Assembly: GCA_012934845.2 (NCBI GenBank)
Contig: WNNJ02002276.1
Coordinates: 1 to 64,000 of the forward strand
Reading direction: 5' to 3'
From: Pomphorhynchus laevis
Taxonomy: Eukaryota > Acanthocephala > Palaeacanthocephala > Echinorhynchida > Pomphorhynchidae
Length of the DNA: 64,000 nt
The notes below the pieces were generated by a model. It did no database searches, was not told the DNA's origin, and saw nothing but the letters and a program-made list of their open reading frames with translations. This document shows positions 9,583-18,910 of this stretch, one piece after another; position 1 is the first letter of the stretch, and each line of letters starts with the position of its first letter. The position numbers and the translations under genes were made by a program.

Positions 9583-9672
9583 GCCTTCTGACGAGCCCAT
9601 GGCTACCAACATATGGCAAAAAGCGGGCGAAACGAAAACGGTTGTGGCAATGGCGCCGTTAGTAGTCAGGGT
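9583..9672 (+). ncRNA. Hammerhead ribozyme motif, 443-bp repeat copy 2
   Basis: Same layout as copy 1: GCCTT (9583-9587), CTGACGA (9588-9594), stem II GCCC (9595-9598) with GGGC (9625-9628), GAAA (9629-9632), stem III, GTC (9665-9667), AGGGT (9668-9672). The core is fully conserved between the two copies, although the stem II loop has changed. Confidence 0.62.
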
Positions 9673-10134
9673 GTATGGAATTGGATATCATGAAGGAAGG
9701 ATTCTGTAGCTGGTTTTCAATGCGAAAGTCACCTCGTGTGACCTAGCAACTATTCATTACATAAATAAGAATCCATCAAAGGATCACCAGACCCGATTTC
9801 AATCGATTTTCATGATCTCATACGATTATATATATGATCTTCTATATATAGGAAGAGGCAGATAGGTGTAATAGACAGTCCTGGTTGAATCACATCTCTA
9901 ATTTATTTATTGATCTTCTGAAGATCCCAGGCGGTGGTGTTTTCTTTCTTGTTTATTTTATTGATCGATTAATGATCCCGCTGATGTCTATTACACTGAA
10001 AAGAATTCACTGGATTGTATTGACTTCGAAAGCGAAAGCTACGTCATGCATTTAGCATATAGTGAATTCTTTCTGCTTTGATCTATATATAGTATGTTTT
10101 TCATGTGTATGAAAAACACATTCATTGTATGTGC

Positions 10135-10181
10135 TGCAACTGATTTGGTTTCTCAAAGCCGAAACGGTATGCCGTCTTGTA
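10135..10181 (+). ncRNA. Hammerhead ribozyme motif, 360-bp repeat copy 1
   Basis: Stem I TGCAA (10135-10139) pairs with TTGTA (10177-10181). Core strand is CTGATTT (10140-10146). Stem II is GGTTT-CTCA-AAGCC (10147-10160), then GAAA (10161-10164), stem III ACGG-TATG-CCGT (10164-10175) and GTC (10174-10176). All stems close, but the core strand has TT where GA is required, so this copy should be inactive. Confidence 0.7.
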
Positions 10182-10480
10182 ATGATGAAGCATGAAATTC
10201 TCTATATATAGAATGTGGCAGATAGGTATTACAGACAGTCCTGGTTGAATCCCATCTCTCATTTATTTATTGATCTTATGAAGATCCTAGGCGGCGGTGC
10301 TTCCTTTCTTATTTATTTTATTGATCGATTAATGATCCCGCTGATGTCTATTACACTGAAAAGAATTCACTGCATTGTATTGATTTCGAAAGCGAAAGCT
10401 ACGTCATGCATTTAGCATATACTGAATTCTTTCTGCTTTAATATATATAGTATGTTTTTATGTGTATTCATTTTATGTAC

Positions 10481-10527
10481 TGCAACTGATGAGGCTTCTC
10501 AAAGACGAAACGGCATGCCGTTTCGTA
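10481..10527 (+). ncRNA. Hammerhead ribozyme motif, 360-bp repeat copy 2
   Basis: TGCAA (10481-10485), intact core CTGATGA (10486-10492), stem II GGCTT-CTCA-AAGAC with one mismatch (10493-10506), GAAA (10507-10510), stem III ACGG-CATG-CCGT (10510-10521) and H17 = T (10522). The distal strand of stem I (TCGTA) carries an extra C compared with copy 1. The consensus of the two copies is a textbook type I hammerhead. Confidence 0.72.
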
Positions 10528-10631
10528 GAAAAGGCATACCGTTTTGGTACGTAGATAAGTTAACAAGTTAGGAAGGTTACATCTACGAATATCCGAAACA
10601 GAATTCAAGTCAATACGGTTTTTCCCTGACA

Positions 10632-10970
10632 GTGTTAAGGAAGCACAAGCGATGTCAATTTTCATCAGAAAGAAGTACTGACCCGCTTGCAGACATGTCT
10701 TACTCTGATACCAATCCTCTAAATACAGAACGCTTGAATGGCACACATGTTGAATATTCGAATGGGATTACATTATCACCAAGCGAAAGTGTAGTTCTTA
10801 ATTTAGGGCTAAATTTTGCGCTTACAACAATAGGTGTTGATCAATATAACTTAGCACGAAATATCAGAAGAACAGCTCATGAAGTATTCTCTTCTATTCA
10901 GGATAGTGAGTTGAAGGTTAGATACATTAACGAGTTTGGTCATTACCTATTTCAAGGTTTATCACGGTAG
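10632..10970 (+). CDS. Penelope-like element N-terminal fragment (PLE-2)
   Basis: A 112-codon frame whose second half reads VVLNLGLNFALTTIGVDQYN, the pre-RT region typical of PLE proteins (LS..E..VLNLG.NF). The frame stops at 10968-10970, and the RT continues downstream in broken form. It lies directly after the hammerhead repeat, where PLEs are known to carry hammerheads in their terminal repeats, so the last hammerhead may belong to this element. Function: N-terminal domain of the RT protein; not active alone. Confidence 0.6.
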   Translation: MLRKHKRCQFSSERSTDPLADMSYSDTNPLNTERLNGTHVEYSNGITLSPSESVVLNLGLNFALTTIGVDQYNLARNIRRTAHEVFSSIQDSELKVRYINEFGHYLFQGLSR

Positions 10971-11815
10971 CTCCGTCCGGTCCAATTTCAAATTTACTGC
11001 CTTATCTGTATAAAGCGCTACAAAATATTAAAAGGAGTGACGTAATCATAAAGGCGGACAAAGGACCACAGGCCGTGGTATGGTGCAGAGATGAGTATAT
11101 AGATGAGGGGAAAAGCAATTGATAGGGCCAACTTATGAAAGTGTGGAGTTCAACCAGTTAGCTTTAAGCAACCAAGTAATTAGCGATCACATTGACACAT
11201 TCGTTGCTAGGAGAGTGCTTACATTGGGTGATTCTGATAAGCTTTAACAACTAAAACCACGATTTGATGTTTTTATATGCTGCCTAAAGTGCACAAGACA
11301 CAAAGACCATATATCATTAGGCCAATCGTCAGTTGTGTAGGAACTTCCATCGAATATTTACCGCGCTACATCCAAAAATGTCTTAAACCTCTCTTGCAAT
11401 ATATACCGGCACATATTGACTCAACGCTAGAATTTATAAGAAGATTTGAATAGGATAAACAGTCATGGCCATCAGAGTGTATACTTGTTACAGCTGATGT
11501 ACAAAGTTTATACACAAATATTCCGACAGGATCCGTTCTTAAATCTATCGCATTGATACTAGAGAAAATCAATTGGTCGGAACCTATGAAAGATTTTGTC
11601 TTAAAATCAGCGGAAATCATATTGAAACACAATTTGCTCGAGTTTGACAACAATTTCTTTGTTCAGCGGGAGGGAACAGCAATTGGTACGCCGTTTGCCC
11701 CAACGCTAGCGATAATTTACATGGGGATGATATAATCTACTTGGCTTTGTAGTTATCACATCAAGCCATTATGTTTCTGTCGCTACATTGATGACATTTT
11801 CTTCGCTTGGCCTGG
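10971..11815 (+). pseudogene. Penelope-like RT remnant (PLE-2, palm region)
   Basis: Reading across frames shows VIIKADKGPQAVVW near 11050, the LPKVH-type region near 11280, motif A DVQSLYTNIP near 11500, motif B GTAIGTPFAPTLAIIYMG near 11680, and CRYIDDIFFAW near 11780. Order and spacing match the better copy at 13.0-14.3 kb. Numerous stops and frameshifts show it is dead. Confidence 0.8.
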
Positions 11816-11819
11816 GGAT

Positions 11820-12224
11820 TTGGATAATTTGTCAGGTTTTGAAAGCACAGTCAATTGCGCCGGGCCATTAGCATCAACATTTGAGGAGGGATCATCAGTG
11901 AACTTTCTAGATCTCACTATTTACTGTGAGCAGGATTCGTATAAATCGACATTCTACAGAAAACCGGAATCCGCTCCTTTACATCTACATGCTTACAGCG
12001 CGCATACACATTCATTGAAGCGGCACATTATTCACAATGAAGCCTTGCATATACGACGTGCATGCTCAGAAAATGCTGAATTCGAGCGTCACGCAGCTAT
12101 ATTGGTTAAGCAGCTAATGAATTGCGGATATACTAGGAAAATGATTTTCAACCAAGTAAATTCGGTGAGAAGAATTACACGCGAACAAACACTTTTATCT
12201 AAACAGAAGAGAGATAAGAGATAA
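11820..12224 (+). pseudogene. Penelope-like RT C-terminal segment (PLE-2)
   Basis: The 134-codon frame covers the RT thumb and connector: FEEGSSVNFLDLTIY, then STFYRKPESAPLHLHAYSAH and IHNEALHIRRACSENAEFER. It is followed 7 bp later, in a shifted frame, by the GIY-YIG part. It is closely related to the PLE-3 copy. Confidence 0.8.
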
Positions 12225-12230
12225 ATTAAA

Positions 12231-12770
12231 ATGGTGGTTGAATATCACCCTTTGATTGAGAATCTAGGTCGCGATGTAAGAGTACCATTAAATAAAACTG
12301 TAAACATTGATAAGAATCCATTATTGGCATTTACAACCCCAAACAAGCTGTCATCATTATTAGTAAGATCTCGCTTGCCACCTTTAACGAAAATGCTCCC
12401 AAATATTAGTGAAAGATGCAGTGATAAAAGGTGTAAGACGTGTAGTGTAATGCCTGCTTTGAGAAACCTAATATCATCAAAAACAGGAGCAACATTACCC
12501 ATAAAGGGGAGGCATGGTTGCAAAAGCACACATAACATATACGTCGGTACATGTCATGTTGGAAGGTGCAACGTTCAATACGTAGGTCAAACGTCACTGA
12601 CGTTAGCTAGAAGGATGAACGTCCGGAGGTCACATTTCCGCGCAAACAATGCGAGTGATGGTGCAGTGACGAATGCTCTAAGTCACGGCGAGATTGACTG
12701 CATGAACTACTGTGTGTTTCGCAGTGGCGTAGTAAATGATGTCGAGAGATTGGCGTTTGAACAAAACTAA
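12231..12770 (+). CDS. Penelope-like GIY-YIG endonuclease domain (PLE-2)
   Basis: A 179-codon frame. Residues 1-60 are the linker (VEYHPLIENLGRDVR). A cysteine cluster (CSDKRCKTC) near residue 63 precedes the nuclease: NIYVGTCHVGRCNVQYVGQT near 103-122, then the arginine in LARRMNVRRSHFRAN and DGAVTNALSHGE. In the family this domain nicks target DNA to prime reverse transcription. The usual order and catalytic motifs are intact although the upstream RT is broken. Confidence 0.85.
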   Translation: MVVEYHPLIENLGRDVRVPLNKTVNIDKNPLLAFTTPNKLSSLLVRSRLPPLTKMLPNISERCSDKRCKTCSVMPALRNLISSKTGATLPIKGRHGCKSTHNIYVGTCHVGRCNVQYVGQTSLTLARRMNVRRSHFRANNASDGAVTNALSHGEIDCMNYCVFRSGVVNDVERLAFEQN

Positions 12771-12943
12771 TCGGCCTTCTCTTCACCGAAGCGCCACATG
12801 GCTGCAACGAAAACTATCATTTCGTATGGAAAGATGTAACATGAACTTTTCGATCGCTCCATCGTCCTTTTATATTTATATTTTTATACGTTGTGTGTTA
12901 TGAACAATATGATGCACACATGTGCTTGTTGTATATTTTTAGA

Positions 12944-12968
12944 TTGAAGAAGGGCAAGTAGCCCGAAA
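12944..12968 (+). other. PLE-2 3'-end hairpin
   Basis: TTGAAGA, one A, GGGC-AAGTA-GCCC (12952-12964), then GAAAC. Same position after the coding region as the hairpins at 2415 and 17874. The stem has base changes on both sides compared with those (GGGC/GCCC against GGC/GCC), which supports selection for pairing. Confidence 0.5.
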
Positions 12969-13036
12969 CGTCTGAATATATTTGCACTGCTTTTTGTCGG
13001 GTCTTTCTACTCATTTCAATACTATATACATATATA

Positions 13037-14310
13037 TAATCTAAAGGCTAGAAAAGATGTAGTCATAAAAAAGCAGATAATGGCCCTCAAGCGGTAGTAT
13101 GGAGTAGACAGGAATATGTAATTAAGGGCAAACGACAGCTAAACGAGCCCAAATATCAAAGAGTAGAATATGCACAACTGGCTATTAGCAATCTATTAGT
13201 GAGAAACCACATCGATGAATTTGTCGCCAGAAAAGTTTTGTCCGTTACGGATGCATATGAATTGAGACAGGATACACCCCGTTTTGGTATATTTTACATG
13301 CTCCCGAAAGTTCACAAGCGTCAGAGACCTTATGTCGGTAGAGCAATTGTCAGCTGCTTAGGGACTCCCACCGAACATTTATCTAGGCGTATTCATACGT
13401 ATCTTAAGCCGCTTCTACAGTTTGTGCCAGCACATATAGATTCCACCGTGGACTTTATTCGAAAATTAGAAAGAGAGAAAGCTACATGGCCAGTAAACTG
13501 TGTACTTGTTACCGCCGATGTTCAAAGCCTGTACACAAATATTCTGACGGAAGGTGCCTTAGAGGCAATTGCGGCTTTAATGAATAGAGCAGATTGGTCA
13601 GAGTCGATGAAATATTTCATATTGAGATCAGCGGAATTGATACTCAGAAATAATCTGTTAGAATTTGAAAACGAATATTTTATTCAAAAGGCAGGTACTG
13701 CAATGGGTACATCGTTCGCACCAACGCTCGCTATTATATATATGGGTTTGATAGAATCTAAATGGCTTGATATTGAAGAGGTCCAACCATTATGCTATTG
13801 TCGATACATAGACGACATATTTTTCGCAAGGCCAGGCAGTTCTGAGTGTTTATCTGCATTTAAAAATAAAATAAATAACGTTGGACAATTGCAATTAATG
13901 TTTGAGGAAGGTTCATCGGAAAATTTTCTAGATCTCACAATCTATCGTAAAGAAGGGACATACAAGTCAACGTTTTATCGAAAACCGGAATCAGTGCCTC
14001 TTCACCTACACGCAAACAGTGCTCATCCACATTCTCTGAAAAGGCATATTATTTACAATGAGGCTTTACGTATAAAACGGGCATGTTCTTAAAATATTGA
14101 GTTTGAACATCATATTTCCAAAATGGTGGAACAATTCGTTAACCGCGGGTATACACAAAATATGATTTATTCTCAAATTCGATCAGTAAGGCAAATTACT
14201 CGTGAACAATCGCTACAATCGAAGGAAAGGTGTGAAGTTCTTTCAAAGAGAATAATAGTAGATTATCACCCCTTACTTTAAAGCTTTAGACGAGAAGTAA
14301 GATTAGCAAT
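13037..14310 (+). pseudogene. Penelope-like RT (PLE-3), near-complete palm, broken at both ends
   Basis: The main open frame is 13199-14092 (297 codons, first codon GTG; the true start is upstream and lost). It holds FYMLPKVHK at residues 32-40, motif A VTADVQSLYTNI with D107, motif B AGTAMGTSFAPTLAIIYMG at 165-183, motif C CRYIDDIFFA with YIDD at 203-206, and FLDLTIYRK then YRKPESVPLHLHANSAH. PLE sequence continues past the stop at 14092 to about 14310, where an RTE-like LINE begins. No GIY-YIG domain follows. It is the best-preserved PLE palm in the window. Confidence 0.88.
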
Positions 14311-14394
14311 GATGGATAATGAAGGTGTGCACACCTACTACACACCTACACAGCAGAGTGGAGTCACAGTGTTGTGGAATATGGATATGTCACA

Positions 14395-15785
14395 TAAAAT
14401 ATTCGAAAAGTCTGCACGGTTAGAACGCTGGAGAGCTCATTTTACAAATCTCTACAAGAGGACAGACACTTCAACAAACTCATGTAGTAATGACAAATCC
14501 TGGAGTCGCCAAGTATGTACTATGCATACAGAAGTGTTAGAAATCGACGGCAACCCCCATCAAGTATTGAGGTCAGTCAAATAATTAATACACTGAAATG
14601 CGGAAAATCTGCGGGACATGATCAAATAATCCAGAATTTCTCAAATATGGTGGTCCTAAAGTTGTCAAATATTTGACCGATTTGTTCCAATGTATCTGGA
14701 ATCACAATCAGGTTCCCATGGACTGGCAAACTTCAGTTATAATTCCAATACTGAAGAAGGGGATGCTTCATTATGCTCGAATTATCGACCCATATTTCTC
14801 CTACCTGTAGTATATAAAATCATGGAAGGCATAATTCTGAACGGAATTATGCCGTCACGGCAAATTCAAACAAGAGAAAATCAAGCTGGATTTAGACCAA
14901 ATCGAGGATGCATTGATCATATATTCACCCTTCGCGTTCTGATGGATGTCCGTCAAGAGTATCAACAACCGTTAATATTACTATTTTTGGATTTCGAGTC
15001 GGCGTTTGACCAAGTTAATCGACTATTCATCTGGAAGCTCCTCCATACCTTAGGCATTCCTAAACACCTGTGTGAACTTATCGGTGCAATGTATGAAAAT
15101 ACTATGTCAGTCGTGCGCGAATACGGTTGTACTGGAATCCCTTTTCCTGTCAGTACATGTGTTCGACAGGGGAAGTACTATCACCAGAATATTCAACATT
15201 CTCATCGATCATCTCCTATGGGAAACGCTCGACCGGCACAGTGAAGGTATACGCCTGCATCCGAGCAATATGCTGCTTTCTGATCTGACGTACGCGGATG
15301 ATGTATTCGTACTGTCAGAATAATTTGAGGATGCGCAACCTACAGCAACCAGCATAGGCGAGACAGCAAAGAAATATGGGTTATTCCTTAACTTACCGAA
15401 ATGTAAACTACTCGCCATAAACTCCCCTCCGTGCTCAGTTATTATTGATGGTATAACTATTGAGCAGGTACAATCGTTTACCTATCTTGGATCAGTGTTT
15501 TCCGTAGACTGCCGATGTGACTACGACATTCGAAGCCGGATAATAAAGGCTGGTTTCGCCTTTTCGCGTCTAAACTCCCTCTGGCGTGATAATGTATCTA
15601 TTAAAACAAAGATCCGAATATGTTCGTCTATTGTTCGTTCAGTACTACTGTATGGATCCGAGTGCTGGCCTGAAAAACTTACAACAAATAATCAACTTGC
15701 TGTTTTTGAGCGACGATGTCTACGTAGAATTGCAAAAGTCAATCCACTCGATCATGTATCGAACGCAGAAGGCATATGATTCTTT
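14395..15785 (+). mobile_element. RTE-like LINE, reverse transcriptase, broken
   Basis: Pieces in three frames give an RTE-clade RT: SARLERWRAHFTNLYKR near 14410, NYRPIFLLPVVYKIMEGIIL near 14780, ENQAGFRPNRGCIDHIFTLR near 14880, motif A LLFLDFESAFDQVNR near 14980, VRQG near 15165, motif C LTYADDVFVLSE near 15285-15323, FTYLGSVFSVDC near 15480, and YGSECWPEKLTTNNQLAVFE near 15650. The order is complete from pre-RT to C terminus, but four or more frameshifts or stops kill it. The endonuclease end is missing, so it is 5'-truncated, and it abuts the PLE-3 remnant. Confidence 0.85.
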
Positions 15786-15911
15786 CTGATTTTTCATATA
15801 TAAGTGATGCTGAGTTTGTGATGTGGATAATTTGTTCTTTGATAAAGCTTTGGAAAAAGCGAAACTAGTAAGAAATAAATTGTATTTTTTTTCTCTTTCA
15901 ACCACCAGTTA

Positions 15912-15916
<5 letters not shown>

Positions 15917-15943
<27 letters not shown>
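15917..15943. repeat. (AT)n microsatellite
   Basis: About 13 AT dinucleotides in a short AT-rich spacer between the RTE-like LINE and the next PLE tail. Confidence 0.85.
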
Positions 15944-15945
<2 letters not shown>

Positions 15946-16094
15946 GTAGGTTCTGAATGTAACTGATGACTGGGATCCATCATGTGAATACGTTTAATAT
16001 ATAATTAAAGTTATATAATTAAAGTTTAATTATATATAAGTAATTATATATAGTATAAAAACGTCGTATAAAAACGACTTCACCATATAAAGAT

Positions 16095-16390
16095 AGGAAT
16101 GCCAGCTGATGGCGCTGCGTCTCACGTACTCTCACATGGTGCAGATCACAGCTTTCTCTATCAAATATTAAAGGTGTGTGATAATGAGAAAACAAGAAAA
16201 AGAAATGATCAACACTGGATCGGTAGGTTTCACCCAGATAAAGAACCCAACACAAACCACGATCAGCATATATATCGGTGGATAGATAGTGGTTAATGTA
16301 GTCAGTATTTTTAATAAACTATTTGTTAGATTTAATGGTCTTAAAATTTGTTTTAAATATTCTGAAGAAGCCTCTTGTGGGGGAAATAAA
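16095..16390 (+). pseudogene. Penelope-like element 3' tail (end of GIY-YIG region and terminal hairpin)
   Basis: The 65-codon frame at 16099-16296 reads DGAASHVLSHGADHSFLYQI and NDQHWIGRFHPDKEPNTNH, which is the segment after the GIY-YIG core in PLE proteins. At 16362 the terminal motif follows: CTGAAGA, one A, GCCTC-TTGT-GGGG and GAAA. Another 5'-truncated PLE starts about 50 bp on, so two copies sit head to tail, a common PLE arrangement. Confidence 0.65.
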
Positions 16391-16439
16391 ATAAAAATAA
16401 CGATTTGCTTTTGCGTGCTGCTTCAATCTTTTTTTACTT

Positions 16440-17760
16440 ATATATATCAAAACCAAACATATCGAAAGAACTAAAAACGTCATTGAAAGAACTGAAAAAT
16501 AATCAAAACATCGTCATTAAAAAAGTGGACAAATCAATGGAACCCGTAATTTGGGCAAAACATGATTGCGTGTCTGAAGGAAACAGACAGCTTAAAAACG
16601 CGTATTTAAGAAGAAGGTACAAAATCATTGTTGAATATAGCTATCGAAAACGTTAAAGATCATTTGGAACGTCATGTTTTGTTACAATCGATAGATATAT
16701 CAGAAATGAATTCGTTATTTTGTCACGAATCTCAATTTGGTCAATTTTATGTTGCCTAAAATCCACAAAAACGATATACCACGTAAAGGCCGACCAATTA
16801 TTGACAACCTAAATTGCCCTACAAAATTGTTATCTACTTACATTCACAAACAATTAAAAGATATTGTACTAGATGTACCAGCGCATATCTCAAATACAAA
16901 AGATTTTCTAAATCGTTTTAATGCCATAAAACATGTAATACCGACAAATGATCGATTAATCACGTTAGATGTATCATCTCTAAATACTAATATTCAACAT
17001 AAAGATGGGGTGTATTGCATTGCTCAGAAATTGAAAGATAGTAATTTCCCAAATAAACAATGACAGTTTATACCAGAATCTGTGAAAATAATTCTTGAAA
17101 ATAACGTTTTTCAATTCGAAGATAGATATTTCAAGCAGATCCACGGGACGGCAATGGACACACACATGGCACCGGTGTACGCCATTATATACATGGATTT
17201 TTTCGAGAAAGATAAGCTAGAATCTGCAAATAAACGCCCCTTATACTGATGGCGTTACATTGATGATATATTCATGATATGGAATGGGTCAGATCATGAC
17301 TTAGAAATGTTTAATGTACATCTTAATGACGGTCCACTGAATTCACAGTTAATAAATTTGTCCCACTTCCTTTCTTGAAAGTAGGACAAGAAGAATGTCT
17401 TGTCCCACTTCCAAGAAAGTGTCTTACCGGACTAACGTACAATACATGATGCAAAGCTTAATGCAAAACAAAGAACTAGGTGTACGTATGCATGTGCTCA
17501 AACTGCCCATGCTGTTACGTGGGAGAGACATCGAACGCCTTAAATATTCGAATGAATATAAGAAGATGTGACATACGCGCAAACGGGGCAATAGAGATGG
17601 CGCAGCACAACGCTGCATCGATATCCCGCAACACCGAATGTCGGTAACAATTGTTGAATCTAATTTCAAAAATGATTCGCAAAAATGATTGGATTGCCCA
17701 ATTAATGAGCGATACACAATTAAATGCCAATAATGATTGCTATATACCTTAGTGCCCCAG
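16440..17760 (+). pseudogene. Penelope-like element (PLE-4), RT and GIY-YIG, broken
   Basis: Plus-strand pieces in order: KNNQNIVIKKVDKSMEPVIW near 16500, VNFMLPKIHKNDIPRKGRPI (16737 on), motif A LITLDVSSLNTNIQ near 16960, motif B HGTAMDTHMAPVYAIIYMD near 17140, and WRYIDDIFMIWNGSD near 17250. Near 17345-17425 there are two copies of TTGTCCCACTTCC and a palindrome around GGACAAG. The GIY-YIG part follows near 17490: CPCCYVGETSNALNIRMNIR and RANGAIEMA. Several stops and frameshifts are present. Confidence 0.8.
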
Positions 17761-17873
17761 CAATACATTTCGCTTTACTATTTTTTAATCCATATTCACA
17801 TTGTATTTTCACCCTACATTGATTTAAATTGTATTTCCCATTATTTGACAAGTATTGTTTCTATTTTCAGACT

Positions 17874-17897
17874 CTGAAGAAGGCTTTTACGCCGAAA
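17874..17897 (+). other. PLE-4 3'-end hairpin
   Basis: CTGAAGA (17874-17880), one A, GGC-TTTTAC-GCC (17882-17893), then GAAA (17894-17897). The stem is the same as at 2415 and the loop differs. No canonical stems I and III were found. Confidence 0.5.
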
Positions 17898-18129
17898 GCT
17901 TAGCCCTTGTATTGTGCTATAAAAGAAAAATCGCTGATGTTACTCGATTATTGATTTGATTTGTTTAACGATTTATTTAAAAGCAGCCTCGATGGGCTCT
18001 CGAGTTTGTGTATATACTTAGATAAGTTTTCCATTACCGTGTTTGTACAGCTCACGTTCGGTCGACCAACAAAACGTTTTCTGGTTTGTGTACCTTTGGC
18101 AGCATATAGAATGTGTCAAAGTATTCAAA

Positions 18130-18295
18130 CGAAACATAATACATGAATATATATAGTATATATATTGTATATATATTTAGAGTAAATTCCTTCTCATCGA
18201 GAAGGAATCGATGCAGTAACATATTATATATTTGTATATATATATATTTTCAAAGTTTTACTCTGACTATATATACAATATATACTATGTTCCAA
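18130..18295. repeat. AT-rich inverted repeat holding a duplicated PLE scrap
   Basis: TATATAGTATATATATTGTA (about 18148-18167) is mirrored by an imperfect complement at about 18268-18288. Between them GAGAAGGAATCGATGCAGTA (18199 on) is an exact copy of PLE-5 sequence at about 18416. The scrap is preceded by its own inverted CCTTCTC. It looks like a local duplication or template switch next to the 5' end of PLE-5. Confidence 0.6.
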
Positions 18296-18875
18296 CTTAT
18301 ATAAGTAGCTCATTACGATTAATTCGAAAATTAAAAAATCTTAATATAGCAACGAACGACAAGCTAACAATAGTTACAGCTGATATTACTTCACTCTACA
18401 CAAACATTCCTCATCGAGAAGGAATCGATGCAGTAACAAGTTTTATGAATTATAGCCAATGGCCCAAAACGAAATGCACATTTGTAGAGGAATCAATTGA
18501 TCTTATTCTCGATCACAACATATTTCGATTCAACAACACATACTACAAACAAGTAAAGGGAACAGCCATGGGGCCAACCATCTTATGCAATATTATACAT
18601 GGCTGATTTTGAAAATACGGTTATAAACGAATTAGATGAAAAGCCATATATTTTCTGGCCTTATATTGATGATATTGTTATGGTTTGGACAGGATCGGAT
18701 GACGGGCTTAATACTTTAATTTATAAACTAAATAAAGGTCCACTAAAATTTGAAATTACGTTAGGAAACAATAACATTAATTTTTTGGACGTTAAATTAT
18801 TTATGGATAAAAATCACTGATGGCAAACTACTATATATCGCAAACATTTGATACTACATATCAAACACCACCATA
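18295..18875 (+). pseudogene. Penelope-like RT fragment (PLE-5)
   Basis: Two frames (18232-18606 and 18599-18820) give RT motif A IVTADITSLYTNIPHREGID, then DHNIFRFNNTYYKQVKGTAM (motif B, GTAMGPT), then WPYIDDIVMVWTGSDDG (motif C) and NINFLDVKLFMDKNH. The 5' end is truncated at the AT repeat, and LINE copy A interrupts the 3' part at about 18875. The first Met lies in AT-rich flank and is not meaningful. Confidence 0.82.
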
Positions 18876-18910
18876 TCGGTGTTTCAAACAAATTTCAAAT
18901 TCTAGCAAAT

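Larger units (their letters stand above)
8815..9823 (+). repeat. Tandem repeat, 443-bp unit, about 2.3 copies, hammerhead-bearing
   Basis: The start GATTCTGTAGCTGG recurs at 8815, 9257 and 9700, so the period is 442-443 bp. Copies one and two are full, and the third stops after about 120 bp. Copies differ at a few percent of sites. Each full unit contains, in order, a tRNA-like A/B-box pair and a hammerhead ribozyme motif (listed separately). There is no credible protein frame. This combination fits small non-coding retroelements of the retrozyme kind better than an ordinary satellite. Confidence 0.9.
9841..10560 (+). repeat. Tandem duplication, 360-bp unit, hammerhead-bearing
   Basis: TCTATATATA with the following GGCAGATAGG block occurs at 9841 and 10201, giving a 360-bp period. 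The second copy runs to about 10560 with a small internal deletion. Copies are roughly 90 percent alike. Each has a hammerhead motif near its end. Each also carries an inverted repeat AAGAATTCACT / AGTGAATTCTT (10001-10011 with 10061-10071 in copy 1; one mismatch in copy 2). The unit is unrelated in sequence to the 443-bp repeat before it. A PLE coding frame starts within about 100 bp of its end. Confidence 0.88.

Noticed and set aside
12245-12807. Minus-strand frames opposite the PLE-2 GIY-YIG region
   Set aside because: Shadows of the plus-strand PLE coding sequence, which has clear motifs.
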